33,746 nucleotides of DNA from Deinococcus sp. YIM 134068 (GCF_036543075.1 NZ_JAZHPF010000029.1:1-33746), one strand, 5' to 3'; positions 11,187 through 25,813 are shown, counted from the first letter of the stretch. Program-made: numbers and translations. Notes: generated by a model not told the origin, from the letters alone.

Positions 11187-12185
11187 TCAGTTCGTGTAAA
11201 TTCCCGACAGGTCCTCGTCCCGCCCGCCCACGGGCAGCCCCAGGTGGTCATAAGCGTGGGCGGTGGCGACGCGGCCCCTCGGCGTGCGCTTGATAAAGCC
11301 GAGCTGGATGAGGTACGGCTCGTACACGTCCTCCAGCGTCAGGGCGTCTTCCGAGATGGCGGTGGCGAGGGTGTCCACGCCCACCGGGCCGCCCGCGAAA
11401 CGGTGAATCAGCGTCTCCAGGTACTTCTTGTCGCGGTCGTCCAGGCCCGCCGCGTCCAGCCCGAGGCGGTCGAGGGCGTCCAGCGCACGGGGCAGTTCGA
11501 TGGTCTTCTCGCCCGCGACCTCGGCGTAGTCGCGCACACGCCGCAGCAGCCGCTTGGCAATTCGCATCGTGCCGCGCGAGCGGGCACCGATCTCCACGGC
11601 GGCCTCCTCCACCAGCCCGAAGCCGAGCAGCCGGGCGTCGCGCAGCAGGTTCGTGCCGATCTCGGTGGGCGTGTAGTACTCCAGGTGCTCGATGATGCCG
11701 AAGCGCGAACGCATGGGCGCGGTGATGAGGCCGGGCCGGGTCGTCGCGCCCACGAGCGTGAAGCGCGGCAGCGGCAGCTCGATGGTCCGCGCCGCCGGAC
11801 CCTGCCCCAGCACGATGTCGAGCTTGTAGTCCTCCATCGCCGGGTAGAGGTGTTCCTCGGCCACGCGGCCCAGGCGGTGAATCTCGTCGATGAAGAGCAC
11901 GTCGCCCTCCTCCAGCGAGTTCGTGAGGATGGCGGCGAGGTCCCCCGGCTTCTCGATGGCGGGACCCGACGTGACCCGGATGTTCACCCCGAGTTCGTGC
12001 GCGATGATGTGCGCCAGCGTCGTCTTACCGAGGCCAGGAGGCCCGAAGAGCAGCGTGTGATCCAGCGCCTCGCGGCGGCCTTTCGCGGCCTGGAGGTACA
12101 CCGTCAGCTTTTCCTTGAGCCGCTCCTGACCCACGTACTCCGTCAGGGTCTTGGGGCGCAGCGCGGCGTCGAGCGGTTCGGTCAT
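11187..12185 (-). CDS. ruvB: Holliday junction branch-migration helicase RuvB
   Basis: RuvB is the hexameric AAA+ motor that, with RuvA, drives branch migration of Holliday junctions in recombinational repair. The 332-residue length is standard. Visible are Walker [10 protein letters not shown] (48-56), Walker [12 protein letters not shown] (D100, E101), sensor 1 GATTRPGLI, the arginine-finger region [12 protein letters not shown], and the C-terminal winged helix [15 protein letters not shown]. ruvA is not adjacent. On the minus strand a TAATAT box ends 6 nt before the ATG with TTGCCC 18 nt further up, so the message is probably leaderless. A candidate DdrO operator lies 92 bp upstream. The small membrane-anchored gene follows 2 nt after the stop. 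Confidence 0.97.
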   Translation of the reverse strand: MTEPLDAALRPKTLTEYVGQERLKEKLTVYLQAAKGRREALDHTLLFGPPGLGKTTLAHIIAHELGVNIRVTSGPAIEKPGDLAAILTNSLEEGDVLFIDEIHRLGRVAEEHLYPAMEDYKLDIVLGQGPAARTIELPLPRFTLVGATTRPGLITAPMRSRFGIIEHLEYYTPTEIGTNLLRDARLLGFGLVEEAAVEIGARSRGTMRIAKRLLRRVRDYAEVAGEKTIELPRALDALDRLGLDAAGLDDRDKKYLETLIHRFAGGPVGVDTLATAISEDALTLEDVYEPYLIQLGFIKRTPRGRVATAHAYDHLGLPVGGRDEDLSGIYTN

Positions 12186-12191
12186 GCGGCC

Positions 12192-12221
12192 ATATTACGC
12201 TATTTCCGAAAAAGGGGGCAA
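12192..12221 (-). promoter_or_regulatory. ruvB promoter
   Basis: Reading the minus strand, TTGCCC (12221-12216) is followed after 18 nt by TAATAT (12197-12192), then by 6 nt and the ruvB ATG. Both elements are close to sigma-70 consensus and the start would be leaderless. Confidence 0.65.
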
Positions 12222-12241
12222 GGGTACGCCTATAGGTGGAC

Positions 12242-12261
12242 TGTATTCTTGTGAAAGTACA
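12242..12261. promoter_or_regulatory. Imperfect inverted repeat TGTA-N12-TACA
   Basis: TGTATTCTTG followed by TGAAAGTACA has matching ends (TGTA/TACA plus scattered inner pairs). It lies between the divergent ruvB and VOC promoters in an AT-rich patch. The size and position suit a dimeric repressor, but no known operator is matched. Confidence 0.3.
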
Positions 12262-12276
12262 AAAAACGCTCTTTGA

Positions 12277-12293
12277 TTCTGCTATTGACATAA
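12277..12293. promoter_or_regulatory. Candidate RDRM (DdrO operator)
   Basis: TTCTGCTATTGACATAA fits the 17-bp radiation/desiccation response motif, whose outer halves are TTATG and CATAA around 7 bases. Nine of the ten half-site positions match, with a C for A at position 3. It overlaps the TTGACA -35 of the downstream VOC gene, so a bound DdrO would block that promoter. It is also 92 bp upstream of ruvB, a gene I recall as a predicted RDR regulon member. The motif is written from memory and binding is inferred. Confidence 0.55.
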
Positions 12294-12313
12294 CATCAAA
12301 TGTAATTTAAGCT
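12285..12313 (+). promoter_or_regulatory. Promoter of the two-domain VOC gene
   Basis: A perfect TTGACA -35 (12285-12290), a 17-nt spacer and TAAGCT (12308-12313). TAAGCT is the same -10 form used before irrE. Transcription would start near 12320, leaving a leader of about 35 nt that holds AGGAGG (12343-12348). This is one of the few leadered genes with a strong Shine-Dalgarno here. Confidence 0.7.
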
Positions 12314-12354
12314 AAGTTGTCCGCCCAATCCGCCCTCTTCCCAGGAGGTTGTTT

Positions 12355-13137
12355 ATGCCCGTCCAGACGCATCACCCCGCCGGAACGCCGAGTTGGTTCG
12401 ACCTCACGAGCGGGAAGCCGGAGGAGGCGCGGCGGTTTTACAGCCGCCTCTTCGGCTGGAGCTTCGAGGACCAGGGGCCGGAGTACGGCCATTACCACTG
12501 GGTCTGCAAGAGTGGGCATGTGGTCGCCGGATTTATGCCGAAGTCGCCGGAGATGGGGGAGATGCCGAGTACCTGGACCGTCTACTACGGCAGCGACGAC
12601 GCGCGGGCCGACGCCGAGCGCATCAGGGAACTGGGCGGGCAGGTCATGGTGGAGCCTATGGACGTGCATGGGCTGGGCCACATGCTCGTCGCCAGCGACC
12701 CCACGGGAGCCGTCTTCGGGCTGTGGCAACCGCTGAGCTTTCCCGGCTCCGAGTTGGAGAACGAACACGGCAGCATGACGTGGCAGGAGGTCAACACACG
12801 CGACGCCGGGGCCGCCCGCGCCTTCTATACGCGGCTGTTCAGCGCGAGCAGCGAACCCATGCAGGGCGTGGAGGGCCTGACCTACCACACGCTGAAGAAG
12901 GATGGGATGGAGGTCGGCGGCATCATGGGGATGGACGCGGAACACTGGCCCGACTCCATCCCGCCCCACTGGATGCCCTACTTCGCCGTGAACGACGTGC
13001 GGGAGGCCGTCCGGGTCGCCCCGGAGAGCGGCGGAACGGTGCAGGTGCCGCCCTTCGACTCGCCCTACGGCACCATCGCCATCCTGAGCGACCCGGATGG
13101 GGCAGTATTCAGCGTTATCGAGCTGAGCGAACCCTGA
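12355..13137 (+). CDS. Two-domain VOC (glyoxalase/bleomycin-resistance-like) protein
   Basis: This 260-residue product has two VOC domains in tandem. The first (about 5-125) includes TPSWFDLTSGKPEEARRFYS and SDPTGAVFGLWQP. The second (about 138-258) includes WQEVNTRDAGAARAFYTRLF and SDPDGAVFSVIELSEP. Paired FYxxLF and DPxGAVF motifs identify the family. Such proteins bind small ligands or act as metal-dependent lyases and dioxygenases, and the substrate is unknown. The ATG at 12355 is chosen over an earlier in-frame TTG because AGGAGG lies 6 nt before it. The gene is transcribed alone from the promoter overlapping the candidate RDRM, so damage-inducible expression is plausible. Confidence 0.92.
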   Translation: MPVQTHHPAGTPSWFDLTSGKPEEARRFYSRLFGWSFEDQGPEYGHYHWVCKSGHVVAGFMPKSPEMGEMPSTWTVYYGSDDARADAERIRELGGQVMVEPMDVHGLGHMLVASDPTGAVFGLWQPLSFPGSELENEHGSMTWQEVNTRDAGAARAFYTRLFSASSEPMQGVEGLTYHTLKKDGMEVGGIMGMDAEHWPDSIPPHWMPYFAVNDVREAVRVAPESGGTVQVPPFDSPYGTIAILSDPDGAVFSVIELSEP

Positions 13138-13154
13138 ACCGCAAGACATAAGAA

Positions 13155-13185
13155 GGGGGAGGCCAGGCGACGACCTGACCTCCCC
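13155..13185. terminator. Bidirectional terminator
   Basis: GGGAGG(C)CAGG and CCTG(A)CCTCCC form a 10-bp stem with one internal mismatch and the loop CGACGA. It stands between the convergent VOC and sco genes. T-rich sequence is weak on both sides. Confidence 0.65.
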
Positions 13186-13202
13186 TCTGCGTCTGATTTG
13201 AA

Positions 13203-13892
13203 CTACTGACCGTGCATCCGAATCAATCCCGGCAGGTCGTGGGCGAGGTCCCCGGCCAGCACCTCGGAGTTGCCGTACACGCGCACGAAGCGGCCCTGTG
13301 CGTCCACCACGCTGACCTGATCGCCGTGCAGTCGGGCCGCTTGAGCCGCGCTCGCCCCGGCAGCCTCTGCATTCGCGCTGCCGTTCCCCGCCGCCTCCGT
13401 GTGGTCGTCGTGCCCGCCGTGATCGCCCTGCGGCTGGGGCGCGGGCTTCACGTTCGCCACGAACATCACCCGCGCGGCCTCGTCGATGGTCGCCGCCTCA
13501 CCCGTCAGCCCTGTGAAGGCGGGGTCGAAGCGGCCCAGATAGTCGCGCAGCACCTCCGGCCCGTCATGTTCCGGGTCCACCGTCACGAGCTGCACGCCTA
13601 TGCGTTCGCGTTGGGCGGGCTGCAACTCGGCCAGATTGTTTTTCAGGGCCGCCAGCGTCGCCGGGCACACGTCCGGGCAGCGCGCGAACCCGAAGAACAC
13701 CAGTCGCACCTTCCCACCCGAGTCGGCGAGGGTGGCCGCCTCCCCCTGCTCGTTCACCAGTCGCAGCGCGGGCAGGGGCACGGGCGCGTCGAGCGCGGTG
13801 CCTCCCTGCGCGGTGGGGGAGACGTTGCGGAAAAGGAGCAGCCCTCCCAGAACTGCGGCGAGGGCGAGCAAGGCCGCCGTGAACCACTTCAT
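13203..13892 (-). CDS. SCO1/SenC copper chaperone with a His-rich insert
   Basis: SCO proteins have a thioredoxin fold and deliver copper to, or reduce, the CuA site of cytochrome oxidase subunit II. This 229-residue product has an N-terminal anchor (about 4-21), the RCPDVC motif (C72, C76), VTVDPEHDGPEVLRDYLGRF, and H189 in LHGDQVSVVD, completing the Cys-Cys-His copper site. An extra low-complexity stretch at about 150-187 contains GDHGGHDDH (H158, H161, H164), which could bind more metal. The gene lies downstream of the oxidase genes but after a terminator. On the minus strand TAGCCT ends 6 nt before the ATG (13904-13899), suggesting its own leaderless promoter. The context fits maturation of the adjacent caa3 oxidase. 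Confidence 0.93.
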   Translation of the reverse strand: MKWFTAALLALAAVLGGLLLFRNVSPTAQGGTALDAPVPLPALRLVNEQGEAATLADSGGKVRLVFFGFARCPDVCPATLAALKNNLAELQPAQRERIGVQLVTVDPEHDGPEVLRDYLGRFDPAFTGLTGEAATIDEAARVMFVANVKPAPQPQGDHGGHDDHTEAAGNGSANAEAAGASAAQAARLHGDQVSVVDAQGRFVRVYGNSEVLAGDLAHDLPGLIRMHGQ

Positions 13893-13937
13893 GCACCCAG
13901 GCTAGAGCGGCGGGGGCGGGCGGGGTGTCCCAGGAGC

Positions 13938-14033
13938 GGTCAGCTCTCAGCCGTCAGCGGTCAGCCGAAAAAGAAGGAGGTGGAGACGCCCCCACCTCCT
14001 TTGCTGATTGCTGAAAGCTAACCGCTGACCGCT
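13938..14033. repeat. Paired heptad-repeat element around the oxidase terminator
   Basis: Left arm 13938-13965 is GGTCAGC, TCTCAGC, CGTCAGC, GGTCAGC. Right arm 14003-14030 is the reverse-complement form GCTGATT, GCTGAAA, GCTAACC, GCTGACC plus GCT. Each arm has four 7-bp units with constant TCAGC (one TTAGC) and a variable pair. The arms face each other and enclose the terminator at 13975-14000, and the right arm ends 3 nt from the ctaD stop codon. Confidence 0.85.
13975..14000 (-). terminator. Terminator of the cytochrome oxidase operon
   Basis: AGGAGGTGG (13975-13983) pairs with CCACCTCCT (13992-14000). On the minus strand the stem is followed by TTCTTTTT, a good T tract. It lies 36 nt after the ctaD stop, nested within the heptad-repeat arms. 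Confidence 0.85.
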
Positions 14034-14036
14034 ACC

Positions 14037-16489
<2,453 letters not shown>

Positions 16490-16493
<4 letters not shown>

Positions 16494-17734
16494 GAGTTGC
16501 CTCCCTCTCCCTCTGAAGCGTTGTTGTCCTCAACGCTCTCCGGGCCGCCGATGATCGGCACGTCCCGCCAGTAGTTCGCCTCCTCGGGGAGCTGGAGGCT
16601 CCGCAGGTAGGCCGCCACGTCCTCCAGCTCGGCGCGGGTCAGCACGCCGCCCTTCAGAACCTCGCCGTTCACACGGTACTCGCTGCCGTCGTAGGTCGGC
16701 ATCAGGCTGCCCGGCTTCACGCCGGGGCTGTTGGCGAGCCAGGGAATCAGCATCTCGCGGGCGCGCTCGCCCTCCCACAGCCCGGCCCCCAGCGTGCGGC
16801 GGCTGCCGAAAAAGCTCAGGTCCGGCCCGGCGGCCCCGTTCGCGGGCGTGCCCTGCACCCGGTGGCACGACGCGCAGGCGAGCGCGCCCGTGCTGGCCTT
16901 GCCCTCCATGAAGATCGTGTAGCCGCGCGCCTCGGCGCTGCCCGTGGCGGGAGTGGGGGCGCGGTAGGCCTGCGCCGCCCGCAGGAAGGCGTTGTACCGC
17001 TCCGGCTCCAGCGCGATCACCTTGTAGCGCATGTTGGCGTGGCTCGCCCCGCACAGGAACGAGCAGTTGCCCTGGTACACGCCGGGCCGGTCGGTGTCGA
17101 TCTGCCACGTCTTCTGCGCGCCCGGCGTGGCGAAGCGTTGCCCGCCGAGGTTCGGTGCCCAGAAGCCGTGCATCACGTCGCCGCTGCCCACCGTCACGGC
17201 CACCTGGTTGCGGGTGGGGATGATCAGCTCGTTGCCGTTCGTGACGGTGCCCCCGGCGGCGGCGGGCGCGCCCGGATACCCGAAGTTCCACCAGAACTGC
17301 CGGGCGAGCACGGTGATGTCCACAGCCTCGCGCGGGGTGGGATTGATGCGCGCCATCGTGCGGACGGTCAGCACGCTCAGCATCACCACGATGAGGACGG
17401 GCACGACCACCAGGATGACCTCCAGGCGGTTGTTGCCGTGGAACTGCGCGGGCGCGTTCTCGTTGCGGTCCTCGCGGAACTTCTGCACCGAGTAGAACAG
17501 CGCCCACGACACCCCGATGAAGATGATGATCGAGAAGGCGATGGCGGGCACGCTCATCCAGAACACTTCGCGGTTGCTCGCCGACGACAGGTCGCCGATG
17601 CTGATCAGCTGCTCCGTCCCGCACCCGGTCAGCAGCGTCGCGCCCACCCCGAGCAGACCCGCCCGCGCGAAGCGGCGCAACGTGGCCCCCCGTGGCCCGC
17701 CCCCGTGGCGGTGATGTGTGGTGTTCAATGTCAC
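16490..17734 (-). CDS. ctaC: Cytochrome c oxidase subunit II with fused cytochrome c domain
   Basis: The 414-residue subunit receives electrons through CuA. An N-terminal lipobox LLTGC (C38) predicts a lipoprotein. Two membrane helices (about 60-82 and 104-125) precede the cupredoxin domain. CuA ligands are H189, C224, C228, H232 and M235. The usual C-x-E-x-C is here C-S-F-L-C, with Phe for the Glu whose backbone oxygen ligates copper. A C-terminal cytochrome c domain has CASCH (C287, C290, H291) and a likely Met ligand in SLMPTYDG, making this a caa3 subunit. The GTG at 17734 has AGGAAAGGA just ahead. Transcription probably starts from a TAGACT box at 17764-17759. Confidence 0.96.
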
Positions 17735-17758
17735 TCCTTTCCTCTCTCCTGTTCTCCC

Positions 17759-17764
17759 AGTCTA
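17759..17764 (-). promoter_or_regulatory. -10 box (TAGACT) upstream of ctaC
   Basis: On the minus strand TAGACT is followed after 24 nt by the ctaC GTG. The short leader contains GGAGAG and AGGAAAGGA, so this is a leadered gene. The -35 region is poor, which would fit a need for an activator. Confidence 0.4.
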
Positions 17765-17828
17765 AGACGTCTCCCCCGGCTTGTGTTCCGCCGGGAGGAG
17801 GGCCGCCCCGTGTGCCTCCACACGCCTG

Positions 17829-17852
17829 GCTCGGTCCGGCGTCCGACCGAGC
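17829..17852. promoter_or_regulatory. Perfect inverted repeat GCTCGGTC-N8-GACCGAGC upstream of ctaC
   Basis: Two perfect 8-bp half-sites separated by 8 bp, centred about 106 bp upstream of the ctaC start. The right half continues into GCGGTC, making a second overlapping imperfect palindrome GACCGAGCGGTC. The symmetry and spacing suit a dimeric regulator, TetR-like sites often carrying GACCG halves. Neither side has a T tract, so a terminator role is less likely. Confidence 0.4.
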
Positions 17853-17929
17853 GGTCAGGGATGGGCACATGAGACCAGAATGACGGGGAGGCAAGTGTCC
17901 TACAGCTTCCCGTTGACGCCCTAACTGTG

Positions 17930-17957
17930 GAGGGGCGGCCACGATCACCGCCCCCTC
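17930..17957 (-). terminator. Probable terminator of ctaB
   Basis: GAGGGGCGG (17930-17938) pairs with CCGCCCCCTC (17948-17957), with one bulged C. It lies 15 nt past the ctaB stop on the minus strand. The following sequence lacks a strong T run. If active it separates ctaAB from ctaCD. Confidence 0.6.
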
Positions 17958-17972
17958 TCGTCCCCACCTGTC

Positions 17973-19903
<1,931 letters not shown>

Positions 19904-19979
19904 TCCACTCCACCATCCTTCCAACCGGGGCGGCCACGCCGGGGAGAACACCGTGCGGACCGTCGGGGTCAACGCCCCC

Positions 19980-19985
19980 ATTCTA
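19980..19985 (-). promoter_or_regulatory. -10 box (TAGAAT) of ctaA
   Basis: On the minus strand TAGAAT would start transcription near 19973, about 70 nt before the preferred GTG start. No consensus -35 is seen. Confidence 0.4.
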
Positions 19986-20209
19986 GGCGGCGGCGGCTGA
20001 AGATTGTCCCCCGGTGAAGGGTGGCGAGTGGAGGAGGGCGAGAAGTTGACGGCTCCGGTCTTCGGGTGGTTCGGCCCGTTCATCCCCTCTCCTATGAAGC
20101 GCTGCCAGTCCCGGCCTCCCCCCTCAAGGGGAGGGGCAAATACGTAGCGCTGTCTTACCTTTCTCCCTCTCCCGCCTCCCCTGGGACACCCGCACCGGCC
20201 CCCCCGACC
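19986..20209. other. Divergent intergenic region between ctaA and the DUF420 gene
   Basis: No credible gene is seen. It contains a small hairpin at 20115-20134, CCTCCCC pairing with GGGGAGG around CCTCAA, resembling the GC-rich hairpin core of the element at 31179-31306. TAGCGCT-like sequence occurs on both sides (GAAGCGCTG near 20096 and GTAGCGCTG near 20145). The right edge merges with the TAGAAT box of the next gene. A control region shared by the oxidase-assembly genes is possible. Confidence 0.4.
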
Positions 20210-20221
20210 TAGAATCCGGGT

Positions 20222-20704
20222 GTGGCGGCCATCATCAACCAGTGGGCAGTGATTACCATCATCCTGAGCGGGCTGGCGCTCGTAGTCGGGGTGTTCTTCA
20301 TCAAGCGCGGCAACCGTGAGGCGCACATGCGGGCGATGGTCACGGCAAGCGCCCTGGCGACCATCTTCCTCGTGCTGTACCTCACCCGCCTGGGCCTGGG
20401 CTACGAGAAGCGGTACGTGGGGCCGGACACGTGGCGCACAGCGTATTTCGTCCTCCTGATCAGCCACATCATCCTCGCCGCCCTGAACCTGCCCCTCGCC
20501 CTCGGTGCCCTGTACAACGCCGTGAGGGGCCTGCGGGCCGCCGGGAACCTCGGCAACATCAACGCCGAACCCGCCGCCCGCACCTCGTTCAACCGCCACC
20601 GCGCCTGGGTGCGCTGGACCGTGCCCGTGTGGCTGTACGTGGCGGTGACGGGCTGGGTGATCTACCTCGTGCTGGGGCGGTATGGGGAAGTGGTGGGGGG
20701 ATAG
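20222..20704 (+). CDS. DUF420 (CtaM/YozB-like) membrane protein
   Basis: This 160-residue product has four membrane helices (about 7-27, 37-58, 75-98, 132-153) and the DUF420 pattern: conserved His in REAHMRAM, in LISHIILA and in [22 protein letters not shown]. The Staphylococcus homologue CtaM is required for a functional heme A oxidase, and Bacillus YozB belongs to the same family. Position next to ctaA/ctaB, transcribed divergently, supports an assembly or heme-handling role here. TAGAAT (20210-20215) is 6 nt before the GTG, so the message is probably leaderless. A heptad-repeat element begins 1-2 nt after the stop. Confidence 0.9.
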   Translation: MAAIINQWAVITIILSGLALVVGVFFIKRGNREAHMRAMVTASALATIFLVLYLTRLGLGYEKRYVGPDTWRTAYFVLLISHIILAALNLPLALGALYNAVRGLRAAGNLGNINAEPAARTSFNRHRAWVRWTVPVWLYVAVTGWVIYLVLGRYGEVVGG

Positions 20705-20705
20705 C

Positions 20706-20778
20706 GGTCAGCCCTCAGCTTTCAGCCGTTAGCAAGAGCCTCCCGGGGCTGATCGCTGACGGCTGAAAGCTGATAGCT
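20706..20778. repeat. Paired heptad-repeat element between DUF420 gene and panB
   Basis: Left arm 20706-20733: GGTCAGC, CCTCAGC, TTTCAGC, CGTTAGC. Right arm 20748-20775: GCTGATC, GCTGACG, GCTGAAA, GCTGATA plus GCT. Four 7-bp units per arm, facing each other across 14 bp (AAGAGCCTCCCGGG). The left arm starts 1-2 nt after the DUF420 stop, and the right arm runs into the TAGCTT box of panB. There is no T tract, so it is not a plain terminator. Confidence 0.85.
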
Positions 20779-20785
20779 TCCCCCC

Positions 20786-21607
<822 letters not shown>

Positions 21608-21609
21608 GC

Positions 21610-21722
21610 GGTCAGCTTTCAGCGGTCAGCCGTCAGCAAGAACAAAGACAAAAAGAAGCGTTCGCCTGTGCTTGGGCGAACGCCTTCTCTTGCTGAAAGC
21701 TGATGGCTGAGAGCTGACCGCT
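21610..21722. repeat. Paired heptad-repeat element enclosing a terminator
   Basis: Left arm 21610-21637: GGTCAGC, TTTCAGC, GGTCAGC, CGTCAGC. Right arm 21692-21719: GCTGAAA, GCTGATG, GCTGAGA, GCTGACC plus GCT. Extended to 35 bp, the arms (GAGCGG...CAGCAAG) are inverted repeats matching at 30 of 35 positions, so the whole 115 nt can fold as one long hairpin around the inner terminator. The outer ends lie 2-4 nt from the stop codons of the two convergent genes, panB and the AAA+ gene. Confidence 0.9.
21655..21690. terminator. Bidirectional terminator between panB and the AAA+ gene
   Basis: GCGTTCGCC (21658-21666) pairs perfectly with GGCGAACGC (21675-21683). A-rich sequence (AAAGACAAAAAGAA) precedes and TTCTCTT follows. 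It lies at the centre of the heptad-repeat pair. Confidence 0.85.
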
Positions 21723-21725
21723 CCC

Positions 21726-23180
<1,455 letters not shown>

Positions 23181-23242
23181 GATGCGGGGAAACTAGCACG
23201 CGCTCCCGTGCGGGAATGTGCGGCTTGTTCGTGTGGAAGAGG

Positions 23243-23731
23243 CTAGGCGGACGCGCCGCCCACCGCCGCCTGAGCGTCGCGCAGCACCCGGTACGCGCAC
23301 ACCGCCGCCAGGGCCGCCAGCTCCGGCGGGGTGTCACCGAGACTCAGGCTCACGTTCTGGCCGTCCACCACCCCGCCGATACGGCCCTCCAGCCGCTCAT
23401 CCTCCCGGCTCAGGCTCACGTCCTTGCCCTGAAGGCGTCCTGAGAAGCGCCCAGTCACGCGGTTCCCGTCGAGCATGAGGAGCACGTCGTCCCCATAGAG
23501 CTGACCTCCCAGCCGCGCGTGGACCATCCCCGCTGTCACGTCGCCCGCCACGTCGAACCCGGTGAGGGAGCCGCCCACGCGACCCTCCACCACTCCGCCG
23601 CTCAGCGTCAGTTCGATGTCCTGGCCCTGGAGACTGCCCCCGATCCGCCCGCGCAACCGCCCGCCGTCCCAGCTCGCGCGCAGGTCGTACCCCAGCCAGC
23701 GGCTCCCCAGCCGTCCGTGCAGTTCGCTCAT
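23243..23731 (-). CDS. Protein made of six 22-residue beta repeats
   Basis: I recognise no family. The 162-residue product consists of six contiguous 22-residue repeats without gaps (4-25, 26-47, 48-69, 70-91, 92-113, 114-135). Each has the pattern hxGRhGGxLxGxDVxLxh, for example LRGRIGGSLQGQDIELTL and LEGRIGGVVDGQNVSLSL. Such short, Gly-rich, alternating repeats suggest a beta-solenoid or beta-prism fold. A helical tail (136-162, PPELAALAAVCAYRVLRDAQ) follows. There is no signal peptide, so it is likely cytoplasmic. It lies 62 nt upstream of the AAA+ gene on the same strand and could be cotranscribed. Confidence 0.78.
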   Translation of the reverse strand: MSELHGRLGSRWLGYDLRASWDGGRLRGRIGGSLQGQDIELTLSGGVVEGRVGGSLTGFDVAGDVTAGMVHARLGGQLYGDDVLLMLDGNRVTGRFSGRLQGKDVSLSREDERLEGRIGGVVDGQNVSLSLGDTPPELAALAAVCAYRVLRDAQAAVGGASA

Positions 23732-23805
23732 GTTGGGTGATACGTGTTTGGAGGGGAGAAGTTGCGAAAGCCGGTCTGCTGCTCTTCTGAGGGCATTCTG
23801 GAGAA

Positions 23806-24249
23806 ATGGCTTCGCCCACCGTTTCCTTTCGCCACGCCACCCCCGCCGATGCCGAAACCATCGCCCGGCACCGCTACCCCGAGGAGTCGAACGCCGCCGA
23901 GCGCCCGATCTACGCCGCCTGGGTCGCGGACGCGTTGAGACGTGGTGTGTATCTGGGCTTTCTGGTCGAGAACGCAGGAGAGGTAGTCGCCGGCGCGGGC
24001 CTGACCCTGCTGGAGTGGGGGCCGACGCGCGGCGACCCCTGCCCCTACCGGGCGCGCATCGTGAACGTTTGGACGCATCCCGACCACAGGCGGCGCGGCC
24101 TCGCCCGTGCCCTCGTGACCCGCTGCCTGGATGCAGCCCGTGATCGGGGCGTCACCCGCGTTAGCCTGGGCACGAGTGAGCTGGCCCGCCCGCTATACGA
24201 GTCGCTGGGCTTCCGGGCGAGCAGGACGGAGATGACGCGGAGGCTGTAG
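23806..24249 (+). CDS. GNAT-family N-acetyltransferase
   Basis: GNAT enzymes transfer the acetyl group of acetyl-CoA to amines. This 147-residue product has [20 protein letters not shown] at the N-terminus, the acetyl-CoA-binding motif [20 protein letters not shown] (about 88-106, with the R-R-x-G-x-A pyrophosphate loop), and motif [20 protein letters not shown]. The acceptor is not deducible. The ATG at 23806 has GGAG a few bases ahead. It stands 49 nt before gatB, whose own promoter box argues for separate transcription. Confidence 0.9.
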   Translation: MASPTVSFRHATPADAETIARHRYPEESNAAERPIYAAWVADALRRGVYLGFLVENAGEVVAGAGLTLLEWGPTRGDPCPYRARIVNVWTHPDHRRRGLARALVTRCLDAARDRGVTRVSLGTSELARPLYESLGFRASRTEMTRRL

Positions 24250-24298
24250 GCGCTCCCGTTCGCCCTGCGCTCCGCCGCCCCCGCGCTACACTCCCCCC

Positions 24299-25714
<1,416 letters not shown>

Positions 25715-25732
25715 GGGCTTGCTTCGCTCGCC

Positions 25733-25813
25733 GTCGAGAAGTCGAGAAGTCTAAAGGTCGAGATGCAACGGCGTCAGGTGTTCCTGGACTTTCCGACCTC
25801 TCGACTCCTCGAC
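25733..25813. repeat. Paired octad-repeat element (GTCGAGAA type)
   Basis: Left arm 25733-25764: GTCGAGAA, GTCGAGAA, GTCTAAAG, GTCGAGAT. Right arm 25782-25813, read on the minus strand: GTCGAGGA, GTCGAGAG, GTCGGAAA, GTCCAGGA. Four 8-bp units per arm, facing each other across 17 bp. The architecture copies the heptad elements but the unit length and core differ. It starts 18 nt after the gatB stop and ends 16 nt before the next start. Confidence 0.85.

Noticed and set aside
21610..21722. Regular short repeats considered as a CRISPR array
   Set aside because: Units are 7 bp and contiguous without spacers, arms are inverted, and no cas gene is present.
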